NCBI GenBank assembly: GCA_009760855.2
Contig: WPIO01000043.1
Coordinates: 1,056,001-1,120,000, forward strand
Reading direction: 5' to 3'
DNA from: Cristatella mucedo
Lineage: Eukaryota; Bryozoa; Phylactolaemata; Cristatellidae
Length of the DNA stretch: 64,000 bases
Shown here: positions 46,790 through 56,698 of the stretch, in pieces
Layout: each line of letters begins with the position of its first letter
How positions within the stretch are numbered: the stretch's first letter is position 1
Made by a program: the position numbers and the translations under genes
The notes under the pieces: generated by a model
Database searches by the model: none
Seen by the model: the letters and a program-made list of their open reading frames with translations, nothing else
What the model was told of the DNA's origin: nothing

Positions 46790-47345
46790 TGACAGTAGTC
46801 GGAAGCGAGCTTAAGACTTTCTAAAAATACCAATCAATCTCAACGAGCTCTCAAGGTTGACGAGTTTATTTGAGGCCGATAAACTAGTAGATCTAGAGCA
46901 TATGGATGAGTGAGAAGGGCGGACAGGTAGGATTATGTAAGCGAGTGAAGTAACCCGTCAGTCAGAGAGGGGATCTTGCCGCGAAATTGATGTCAGATAA
47001 TAATACCGCGATTCCTTGAAGGCAGTGGATGCGATGGCAGCTATGCCATCAACAAGGCTTAGAAGGATTGAAGTATAGTCAAGATGGGTGTCATTGCTAC
47101 GGAAATGAAAGCCTAGATGGTGTTAGGCAGCGATATCGGCCAGAGGCAGAGTAGGAAGATGGAGGAGAAGGGTGCCTCAGACGTAACTGAGTTATCCAAT
47201 ACTCGAAAGACTCTCTGGCCGATCAAAAGCCGTTTACATTCAATCCTGACACACGATATATGGCATTTTATCCACTTTAGCAATGCGCTACGGATGCCAA
47301 TTCTGTTTGAGGGGCTCCGGAAGAATCTGGCTGTCAGTAGAGTCA
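46790..47345 (-). mobile_element. very degenerate LINE RT fragment
   Basis: Plus-strand words such as GAAATGAAAGCCTAGATGG and GGCCAGAGGCAGAGT mirror the coding strand for LGFHF and LPLADI-like sequence. A minus frame gives FLLCLWPISLPNTI in the position of the LYTLPLADII block. Confidence 0.5.
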
Positions 47346-47454
47346 AATGATATTAATTAGTCGAAAGATTTCACCTGAGAGGCAGCGATATAAAAATAAA
47401 CTGCCAGCCTTACAGTCAAGAAAACGGCGACAAACAGCGATTATCTCAGCGTGA

Positions 47455-48057
47455 TTTATACTCTTCCTCTTGCCGATGTAATTGCCTGGGCACAATCAAG
47501 GCTTTCACTTCTTAACGGATGACACTCAGTTGTACATTTGCTTTGATCCCTCTCAGCCCTCCGGCAAGTCGAATTCTCTCAACTCTCTTGCTGCATGTAT
47601 CGATGACATCCGTGCATGGATGGCAGCAAAATTTATCAAGTTGAATGTCGAAAAGATCAACTTACTAGTTATGGGCAAAGAAAGTGTGATTCAGAAATTG
47701 GAAAAGCTAGCGCTCAAAATTGGCTCTGTCAGCACATCTCCTGTTGAATCTGCACGAAATCTAGTTGTCATGCTTCACAGTGACCTTTCGTTAGACGACC
47801 ACATCGGCCCCACAATCAAGGCTGCCTACTTTTATGTACACAATATTGCTCAAATTTGGGCTATTTGGGTATGGAGACCACATCTATGGTGGTCCATGCA
47901 TTTGTGACATCCCGTCTTGACTTCTGTAACTCACTGCTTAGTGGTCTGGCCGGCATTTGCAATCAAGCGCTTACAGCTGGTGCACAACTCTGCAGCTAGG
48001 CTTGTCTGTCGTGAGCGTCGCAGTTGCCATATCACACAACTTCTCGCCAACATGCAC
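47455..48057 (+). mobile_element. LINE family 1 RT fragment lacking its 3' end
   Basis: Covers LPLADVI, the active-site region (YADD changed to LTDD at about 47510-47525), IDDIRAWMAAKFIKLN and VMLHSDLSLDDH, to SCHITQLLANMH. It then stops abruptly at about 48057 and unrelated sequence follows. Loss of the 3' part is unusual for a LINE and points to a later deletion or rearrangement. Confidence 0.88.
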
Positions 48058-48409
48058 TTTTGCAAGAAATTAGTATTGCAGCTTAGTTATGGAGCACGAA
48101 TAAATGTAAATATTAGCACACAATGCATCAAAACCCTGGAAAGGGCGGACATCCATGGGGGTGCACTGAGAACGAACCATTGCTGGACTTCGCAGCCAAG
48201 CCTTCGGGGTCCTACCAAACCAGTCGTATCGCTTTCTCAGTGGAACTAGCTCCCCCTTTATCAACCTTGCAGGTTTATAGTCAGTAAATCATAGCCCTAA
48301 CATAATTAACAGTATTTTAAACTCGACCGAAGTCTAGAGACTGCATAAGAAAACCTTCCCTCGCCAGTAGCCTTGCAGCGTAGTGAGGAAATTACTAATT
48401 TATAGTCAG
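48058..48409. other. no recognised feature
   Basis: Joins the broken LINE to the next fragment; nothing recognised. Confidence 0.4.
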
Positions 48410-48790
48410 TAGAGGAACTTAGGACACTGAAGACTGATAAGGAGGTTGAAATAATAAGTGCAACAGTTCAGCTAGACATAAGAGAGCCAAGCCGTGGGGG
48501 CTGTGTGACACTTAGTAAGAATTTGGCTCTATATTCGTAGGTCGACCGGGGTCGATCGTAGCTCCTTCAGAAAAGAAGACACGGGCCCGGGCTTCTTTTT
48601 GTCGCCTAGCCTTGCTGCAAATATTCATAGCCGTCTGCAGATGATTGATGATTTCATTCGGTAACCCAGTTAAAATGGCATTGTAGTCATCTAGCCTAGA
48701 CAGAATGGAGGAGCCAGTTGGATTTCAAGCAATTTGATGTAGGAGAGATTCGTTAATCTTAGAAAGAGATTACATGCTATCTAGTAATAG
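48410..48790 (-). mobile_element. degenerate LINE family 2 C-terminal fragment
   Basis: Words such as GTTCAGCTAGACATAAG, GAGCCAAGCCGTGGGGG and ATTCATAGCCGTCTGCAG match, in order, the minus-strand family 2 C-terminal region (compare 50110-50300). Confidence 0.65.
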
Positions 48791-49692
48791 ACCTAACATT
48801 ATTCATGGAATTGATGTTAATTCAAAGAACCAATCGCGTTGATCAGCTTATTTGATGATCACTTGACCTTAATGTTGATGTTTTTCTTGGAGACACTGCA
48901 GTTGAATGACTCCGAAAGAAGCAATATGGGTAAGCAGAGATTGCACTTACATTCCCATTAGCCTACACCTAGAGCAGTCACGAAAAGTCTACAGTAATAT
49001 AATTAGGTGGCTCATTTTCTTTCTTCACAAGTGTCACAGCCACTATAACGCTGCAACAGAAGACAGATGTCGACTGCAGATCTATTGGTGGCTGATTACA
49101 GTTTTCTTTGTTTCATATATTTTATATTTTATATATTATGAATCTATTGGAGGCTGATTACAGTTTTCTTTGTTTCATTTTGAGTCAGGGAGTTTAGTAC
49201 CGCGTCAAACTCATGATGCTCGAACGAGGACCTGCCCACCAACTGTTTATTTGTTGAACAGGTGCAACCGAGACTCGTGTGAAATCTTAGCTTCTTTGAT
49301 GCTCACCCAAGTCACTAAAGCATATGCATAAACACAAATGCTTCCATAGATATAATGTACATAGATATGAAATTTATTACTGAGTGAAAATCATAAAATA
49401 AATAGCAGTTATAACGCATCTAAAGTCCTATCAAGGACTCTTCACTTCAAAGAGTACCCCGTGCTTTTAATTACTAGTAATTTCAGCATTTCTGCATTAA
49501 TTTCTCATGGACTAGTCTTTTTAAATATCGTTTCATTTTATCAATGACGGCCGCAAAGTTCCGCGGGTCGAAAAATAGCCGTTATTTTTCCTAGAATTAG
49601 TTATTATTAATCGTTATTATTCCTAGGGCTAGCTCCCACCCAAGGTAAGATGTGAGGCATGAATGGGAAAGTGATTCCCTTAAGGTAACTTC
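48791..49692. other. no gene; 37-bp direct repeat at 49080-49178
   Basis: A direct repeat of about 37 bases (TCTATTGG-GGCTGATTACAG...TTTGTTTCAT) occurs at about 49080-49116 and 49142-49178, separated by a TATATTTTA-rich stretch. No gene recognised. Confidence 0.6.
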
Positions 49693-52660
49693 TCTATCGT
49701 GATGTAACGTATCTCCGTCTGTAACTCCACAAAGTCATTAAGACTATGCAGGTGTTACGCAGGAAAGTTTTGCATAGCGAACTCAAAGCCTAAGTGGCCT
49801 TCGGTACGCATTCGGTAGCCAACGGACTTCGTCTCACGCAACAAAGAGAAACTGGGAAGCATAGCAGAGTCAGGAGAGCAGTTGAGATAGTGAGAAGTAT
49901 GGAAGTAGCAGCTCAGGACCACTGAAAAGGATGAGCCATATTCGGCAGCAGGAGAGTAGCTGTCATTGCGTAAGAATTGTGGAAGCGAGTTCCACAGTCT
50001 TGGACCTGCAGAACTAATGATTCTGTCACCAACGATCTATAAGCGGAGGAATAGAACAGATAATTTATTGTCCAAACAGGACCTGAGAGCGCGAAGAGGC
50101 TGAAACTGGTGCCGCAGTTCAGCTAGGTACGTAGGAGTCAAGCCGTGGCAGGCCTTGTGGGTCAGCATAAGAAATTTTCTCTGTATCCGTTGCTCAGCCG
50201 GCATCCATCCTAGCTCTTTTAGCAAAGGAGACACATGCTCAAACCTCTGGAACTTGAAGACTAGCCTTGCAGCGATATTCATAGTCAGCTGCAGTGGCCA
50301 AGTTGCTTTTTTTGGTAGCCCAGCTAATAGGGAATTACAATAATCAAGCCGAGACAGAACTAAAGAGCTAGTTCAATTTTTAGCAAGCCGCTGTAAAAGG
50401 CAGCTCCTAATCTTGGATAGGGATCAGACGTGATGGCTAGCTGCAGAAGCTGTCTTCTGAATGAAGCTTTTAAAATCAAGGCAGCTGTCGAAAACGACAC
50501 CTAAATTTCGAGCACGTGGTGATAGTCGCACAATAGCATCACCTATTAGAAGAGCAAAGCCTTTTAATCCAGCCAAACGATTACGGTGTCCTATGAGCTG
50601 CAATTTGATTTTATCGTTGATTAGTTTCAAAAAACTTTCCGACATCCAGGATCGAATTTCGGCAAGGCAAGCATTCAGTTCATCGATAACAACAGCAGAT
50701 TCCGACGGTTTCAATGACAAATACAGCTCAGTTGGTCAGCATAGATGTGATATCCTATTCTACGGGCCTTAATCACTTCTCCCAGAGGTTGAATATAAAT
50801 AGAGAACAGCAAGGAACCGAGGCTGGTCCCTTGAGGGATTCCACAGATGACCCGTCTCGAGTGTGAGACCTGACCCCCACACGACACGGATTGAACATGA
50901 TCAGACAACTACGATTTAAACCATGCGGGTGCCTCGTCTGCCAGACCGATCCTTGTTCTCAGTCGTTTAAGTAGAACATCGTTATCAATGGTGTCGAAAG
51001 CAGCAGACAGATCTAGCAGAGCTAGGGCAGTGACATTCCCGTCGTCGTTGCCACGTAGAACGTCATTGTTAACACGGAGGAAAGCAGTTTCAGTGGAGTG
51101 CTGCCTCTTGAACCCTGACTGAAATGTTTCTGGCATTCCATTCTTTTCAATACGTTCAACCAGCTGCTTAGCAACAATCTTTCAAGAATCTTTGACAAGA
51201 AAGGAAGAAGGGAAACTGGGCGATATTTTGCAAGGACCTCTGTATCTAATCCAGGCTTTGTAAGTATGGGAAGTATTAAGTATTGGGGGTGACCCCTTTT
51301 CCCAAAGAAGCATTAAAAATCTCGGTTATGGCAGGCTAAGTTGGTCTGCCAGTGAAGACCACAGAGATGATGGTATAGGGTCTGTACGAGACGACGTCTT
51401 TTTTCTTGACCTTATTAAGGTTACCATATCGCGTACAGAAACCTAGGGAAACCGTTTAAGGAATGTCACAGGATGTGAATCCGCAAATTGCTTTAGTCGG
51501 AAGGGGCTTTATGGAGGCAAAATGTGCACAACGTTTTCAGTAATGAAGGCTGAAAAATCTTCGGCTGAGCCCTTATTATCTGGGGACTCCTGAGTATCAT
51601 GTTTACTACATCAGTTAGGGTATCGAGGCTGCCGGTCGAATCTGAATGCGGATGAAGAAGACCTGCACCACAAACATATTTTAAAAATGTGTCTATGTCA
51701 GTGCTTTGTAAGTTACGTCGCTTGACAAGTTCGACATTACCCTGTACGTACAAGGAAGCAGGAACAGTAAACGAGATTGAACAATGATCTGAGATGGTCA
51801 GCGGGCACACCACAAGGTCCGTGGGGAGGACATCCTTGGTGATCGCGAGATCTAGATTATGACCACCGACCTGGCTGGTATGATTAACGTGTTGGACCAA
51901 ACCAAAACTCTCTAGACAGTCAAGAAATGAGCAGACCTGGCTGTTGCTAAGGTTTTCAATGTGAATATTGAAGTCTCCAGCAATCAGTAACGGCCTGTCA
52001 CACACAAATATTTTAGCCAGGAACTCTAAAAACTCCTCTATAAACAAGTTTAGACAGCCAGAAGGAGGTCGGTACATCGCAGCAGTGTGAGGCATTGTCC
52101 TTGATGAAGACCTGATTGCAACTGATTCAAACATTGGCCCTTGCAAAAAACTGCACATCTTATAGCCAAACGATTCGCGAACAACAATTGCAACCCGCCA
52201 TCAACCTTGTCAGAACGCATGGACTGATGCAATGAGAACCAGGGTGGGGTGGTCTCAGATATACAGCAACTGGAAGTTTTGGTAAGCAGAAATGCATCTA
52301 TCTTCTCCTGGACCACCTGATTGCGGATAAGTAGCCCCTTAGTTTTTAGCAAGCGGAAATTTAATAGGCGGAATTTAAGAGGCTGTCCAACAACTGAGCG
52401 ACGGTGATGAATGAAGTGGCTTTCATTCACTTCGGCATGTATCCGGCCCGGCGGACGCGGGCCCTTCGAATTTGAATTGGATCTTGGTAACGGCCGCCGG
52501 TCGACGTTTCACAACGTGCTGGGCCACAGCAGGTGAGCTACTACCGCAACGAGTACTATTCAGCGCTTTAGACTTAATGGTCGTAGGCTTGATAGCCGAG
52601 CTGTTGATAGGGCGAACGCAGGATGCAGGGAGGTTCACACTGACCCGCCGAAGAAGGCCC
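49693..52660 (-). mobile_element. LINE family 2, near full-length endonuclease-RT copy
   Basis: Minus strand, about 3 kb. N-terminal part at 52430-52050 (RLLNFRLLKTKGLLIRNQ, the N-x-R-S-L-like start of AP endonucleases). Endonuclease core at 52158-51493 (AAMYRPPSGCLNLF, IAGDFNIHIENLS, GGHNLDLAITKD, TISDHCSISF with the conserved D-x-N and S-D-H residues). A broken linker follows, then RT (TALALLDLSAAFDTIDNDVL at about 51020, PQGTSLGSLLFSIYIQPLGE at about 50800; the YADD reads YADQ at about 50740). The C-terminal region (NIAARLVFKFQRFEHVS, KACHGLTPTYLAELRHQ) and the 3' end with TACGTTACATC at about 49697-49710 complete it. Frame breaks and the damaged active site make it inactive. It is the best source for a family 2 consensus. 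Confidence 0.93.
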
Positions 52661-53172
52661 GCCGGTAGGTATTAACTAATGGCGACATCGCACCTTATGC
52701 TAAGGAGGTCCTGTTTTGTGCAGCATATCCGAGGGCAGCTCATAAATAGTCACAGTGAAGATGGCAGCGGAATACGTGAAGGTATCGCGTAGAAATTAGG
52801 TTAAGGTCCACGCCGCGCTAGGAGTCGCCCGAGGCCGCTCTCTAGCGCGGGCAGGTACACCATGCCCATATATGCGTGCTACAGCATACAGGATAAGCAA
52901 GCTGGGCCAAGCCGCCTGCCCCCCTTCAATTTTTTTCGGACTCTGGACATAAGAAGGTGTCAGTTCGGCGGCAAACAAGTTTAGGTATGCACCGCGGCAC
53001 GAAGAGTCAAAGTGACACTCTTGTTAGGATCGTTAACATTGTGGCCCAGGATAAAATATAGATCAAAATTTGATGCCTTGTTTTTTTAAGTGATGAGAAT
53101 ACAAACCCATCGTTTATTCGGTGCTAGCTCCATAACCCGATTTGCTTACTGGTGAGCATAACTGAGCCACGG
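52661..53172. other. no recognised feature
   Basis: Possible 5' flank of the family 2 LINE; nothing else recognised. Confidence 0.4.
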
Positions 53173-53740
53173 TTTCTCGCCGACCTGCACTGGCTACCAG
53201 TCAAGCAACGGATTGACTTCAAGGTTTTGTCGCTCACTTTTAGGTCCCTTCATTCTATGGCTCCAGCCTATCTGTCAGATATACTACCCCATCAGGCAAA
53301 GCATCGTACCACCCGCTTTTCGGAATCCAGCAGTCTACAGTTACCCCATACAAACCTCAAAACCTTTGGAGACCGTGCATTTAGTTCATATGCTCCTAAA
53401 GCCTGGAACTCCCTCCCGACCTGCGTCCGAACATCCCCTGACCTGACCACATTTAAAAGGAACCTAAAAACACAACTATTTAGGACAGCATTTAGTGGGT
53501 CCCCGTGATTCGTCCTTGATGTGCTTATGCGTGCTGACACTGTGCATGCTGCCACTAACAACATTTGCATGCTGACCCTGTGCATGTCACCCCTAACCAT
53601 ATTATTCATTTCGTTTGTTTTTCAAGCATGATTTTACTTACCATTCAATTGCATTTCACTTTACAGCAAATGTAAAGCACCTAGAGAGAGATTAACTTCT
53701 CTGAGGGCGCTTTATCAAGTGAATATTTTTATTATTATTC
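53173..53740 (+). mobile_element. LINE family 1 C-terminal fragment with 3' end
   Basis: Starts at FLADLHWLPVKQRIDFK; an open frame of about 110 codons (to 53508) ends in LFRTAFSGSP. The 3' UTR, stem-loop AAAGCACC...GGGCGCTTT and ATT tail follow. One of the youngest-looking fragments. Confidence 0.95.
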
Positions 53741-54250
53741 CTAATGCTAACGGCGAACCTTTCTGTCTCAGTGGCTTTTTGGAGAAATGCTAATTAACAT
53801 GTTTTTAACCGTTTTTCCAAGTTTTGTTATCACTGTTCCAGTCTTACCGCAAGAGTAAGTAGAATAATAATCCTTTGTTGTGCTACGGGCGCAGTCTATT
53901 GTGTAAGGGGCTCGATGGAGGGGAATCGTCGTAGCCGATAGGCTGGCGTGTCATATCAGGAGAGTGGCCGGAGAGGTATCTATCTGCAGGCATCTCAAAG
54001 CAATGAAGACGGCGTGTGATTGACGGCGCCAATCATCGGTCGTTTGCTAAATTTGGCCTTAGTCTTGGCCGAGAAGTAGAGCGAACATTTGCTGTTAAGT
54101 CTTCGCTAAGTCTTTCCTAGGTCTTGGGCCGCCCCAACGGTATTTGTGACGTAAGCAACGAAGACTCGAGTAAGATAGAAGCAGAAAAGAAGGGAGACTT
54201 GCCGTTTAAACACGGCCTTAAAAAAAGCAAAGCGGTTGATAATTATTGGC
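53741..54250. other. no recognised feature
   Basis: Nothing recognised. Confidence 0.4.
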
Positions 54251-54328
<78 letters not shown>

Positions 54329-54333
54329 TTATA

Positions 54334-54413
<80 letters not shown>
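54251..54413. repeat. (TA)n microsatellite
   Basis: About 160 bases of TA with TATG and TATTATA interruptions. It adjoins the tail end of the SINE at 54413-54548 and may have grown from its tail. Confidence 0.97.
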
Positions 54414-54418
<5 letters not shown>

Positions 54419-54548
54419 TTTATATAGCGCCTCAAGAGAACTTAATCTCTATTCAGGCGCTTCACATATGCCTACGGGCTCGAGCCCACGACCTCAGTCA
54501 GCCCTTGGTCGGGGCGAGCACCTTAACCGCTAGACCAAACCAGCTCGG
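54413..54548 (-). mobile_element. SINE type B, reference copy: tRNA head plus LINE stem-loop
   Basis: On the minus strand it begins CCGAGCTGGTTTGGTCTAGC, with an A-box-like TGGTCTAGCGGTTAAGG; further on is a B-box GGGCTCGAGCCC. After GTAGGCATATGTG comes the stem-loop AAGCGCCT-GAATAGAGATTAAG-TTCTCTTG-AGGCGCT and an AT-rich tail. The loop core AGAGATTAAGTTCTCT is identical to that of family 1 LINEs. This is the clearest of five copies. Confidence 0.85.
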
Positions 54549-55798
54549 CGTATCGGCCTTTACTCGTGAGGCACAATTTAGGACAAAATAATGCTTACGA
54601 CCTGGTAAGAAATATAATTTCAAACTCTTATGCATACTGATCAGTGACGAGAAATCTAACCATCGCTTGCCTCCTGTTTATCCAAGGCCGTCGACAATTT
54701 AAGGCTCGCAATTTTGTGCTATCTCAGACGACCTAACGTGATCAACTCAGCCCTCAATCTCGGTTGCTCGTGTTTGCTAACCACACCAAACTTCTGAGTT
54801 CGGCCGAGTAGAGCGAGAGACAGCAGAAGTTCCATTCTCTAGAATAAATGTCAGCGAGATTGTTGTCTCTGTTCATAGGACGTACTGCCAACTGTTGTGT
54901 GTGCCTGTTGCTTCTCGGCCACTGGTGTGTGGTGCCCCGCTCTCAAGGAGTGGTTGGACGGTTGGCTCGGTGCGGCCTTTGATGTGTTTGGGCGGTTGGC
55001 TCGGTGCGGCCTTTGATGTGGGCATGTGGCCCACCACGGATGCACTCCCTTATCTGTGGTGAGTAAGCCCCTAGCTCATATATGTACCCGCTGGGGGGGG
55101 GGGAATAAAGACGAGAGTCTCGTTCACCGCGCACGTTCGCCTGCTCGAGTCTTCGTGTCTCCGTGAGACTCCACCTGCGCTGCTGTAGCCGGAGACACAG
55201 TAACATAACACAACCTCTAGAGCGACTGGCAACGTCTGTCTTTGGATATGGTTCGTGCGGTGCCAGGTGAGACGCTCCGGTTTCAGTCCGAGAAGACCCA
55301 ATGAAGGGCGCTCCCATTGAGCTTTGCCATACAAGTGCGCTGGTGGGTTCATTTGTTGCAGAGGTCAGCTAACGTTTCGGAATACTAGGCCATTTCAGGG
55401 TGTCAAGAAGGCACACTAGGCCAGAAGAAACCACGCCCAATCCGCCAGGCCTGGAGTGGGCGTAGCGGCAAAGCCCGCTTTATACTTCGATACGCGCGAA
55501 GCAAAATAAAGCACAATAACAGCTAGCTCTCAACTCGAAGAAAAAAGCAGTCGAGAGACGGCTCGTGCCTTGAAAAAAGCTCGTTGATTGAGATACTCGT
55601 AAGTCAAAGTGCCGCTCTAGTGAAGGGGAGGAAAACGACGATTACTCAATTTGGCAACGGATCCGTCACTAAATAACTAGGCGGCCGCTAGGCCGGACTG
55701 GAGCACTAGCTACGCCAGATCTGGCCTAAAAGCCGGAGTTTGCTAACCTGTGATTTAAGCTGTGCAGCACTTGATAAGCCGCGAGCCACCTTATTTGG
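54549..55798. other. no gene; 34-bp tandem duplication at 54957-55022
   Basis: CGGTTGGCTCGGTGCGGCCT plus TTGATGTGTTTGGG is repeated twice in tandem. A G run lies at 55093-55102. A possible mariner-like end (GATACTCGTAAGTCAAAGTG) lies at about 55592-55612. No exon recognised. Confidence 0.5.
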
Positions 55799-55965
55799 TG
55801 AGCCGTGATGGCACACTAGGTAAGGCGGTTTCTCTCACGACCTCGGTCACGAGGTCGTGGGTTCGATTCCTGCGGTGGGCGATTCTGTATCGCCACTGCA
55901 AGCGGTGGTGATATCCGTAAAGGCTCTTCTGTCGCTATACAAACAGAGGCTGTTTAATCAGCTAG
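55799..55965 (+). mobile_element. tRNA-derived SINE, type A, best copy
   Basis: GTGAGCCGTGATGGCACACT head with A-box-like GGCACACTAGG; ACGACCTCGG/CGAGGTCGT inverted repeat; B-box GGGTTCGATTCC; end GCTGTTTAATCAGC followed by a (TATT)n tail. Full length about 167 bases. Confidence 0.9.
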
Positions 55966-56609
55966 TATTTATTTATTTATTATTTCTACACGCTGCGGTG
56001 CTCATAGCTCTCACAGTCGAGAAATGACTGCACTTGGTCATGCGTCTATTTAAACCCTTGGACAAGTCGCGCCTTTCTGCAAAATACCTTCTAATGTTTT
56101 AGCCAATACATTTTCATTTCCAGAAGCGTCCACATTATCAAGACTTCTACTTTATTCGCGAGACTGATCGCTGCAGGTGGCAAACACACGTTGGTTTTTG
56201 CAAAGAAAGACTTGTGCATTGTGTTGATATTTTTTATCAGGGCCTTAACCACATGAGCAGTAAATCTGTACAATGGATTCCGGCTAATATTTTGGCGAAG
56301 ACCCAGTAATAAATCAAAATAGAAACCAATTTAATACCAACCGTCTGAATATAGAACTTTTGTGGTTATTCACTTAATCATGCAGTTTCTCGGATGAATT
56401 AATTCTGGGTACATGCTAAGAATACGCTTGGCAGTAGAGATTCGATTGAAAATGAATATTTCTCTTTGTAAAGATTCGAATAAAGTAATATTAGGATTTA
56501 ATTATTTTCAAATAGTTTATTCTGGCCTTAGTTGAAACGGATAAGCTGCAAACGGCAAGAAAAGACCACAAGAAACCTAAGATTTCTGAGGAGGTGAGAG
56601 CCATTCGTT
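55966..56609. other. no recognised feature
   Basis: Apart from the SINE tail repeats at the start, nothing recognised. Confidence 0.45.
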
Positions 56610-56698
56610 CGTGTTTTCTTTGCAGCAAATATAAAGCGTCAAGAAAGAGATAGATGTATCTGAGGCCGCTGTATCAAGTGTGTTATTATTATTATTAT
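56610..56698 (+). mobile_element. solo LINE family 1 tail
   Basis: GTGTTTTCTTTGCAGCAAAT, a diverged stem-loop (AAAGCGTCAAGAAAGAG...GAGGCCGCTGT), ATCAAGTGTG and (ATT)n. Only about 90 bases long. Confidence 0.85.
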
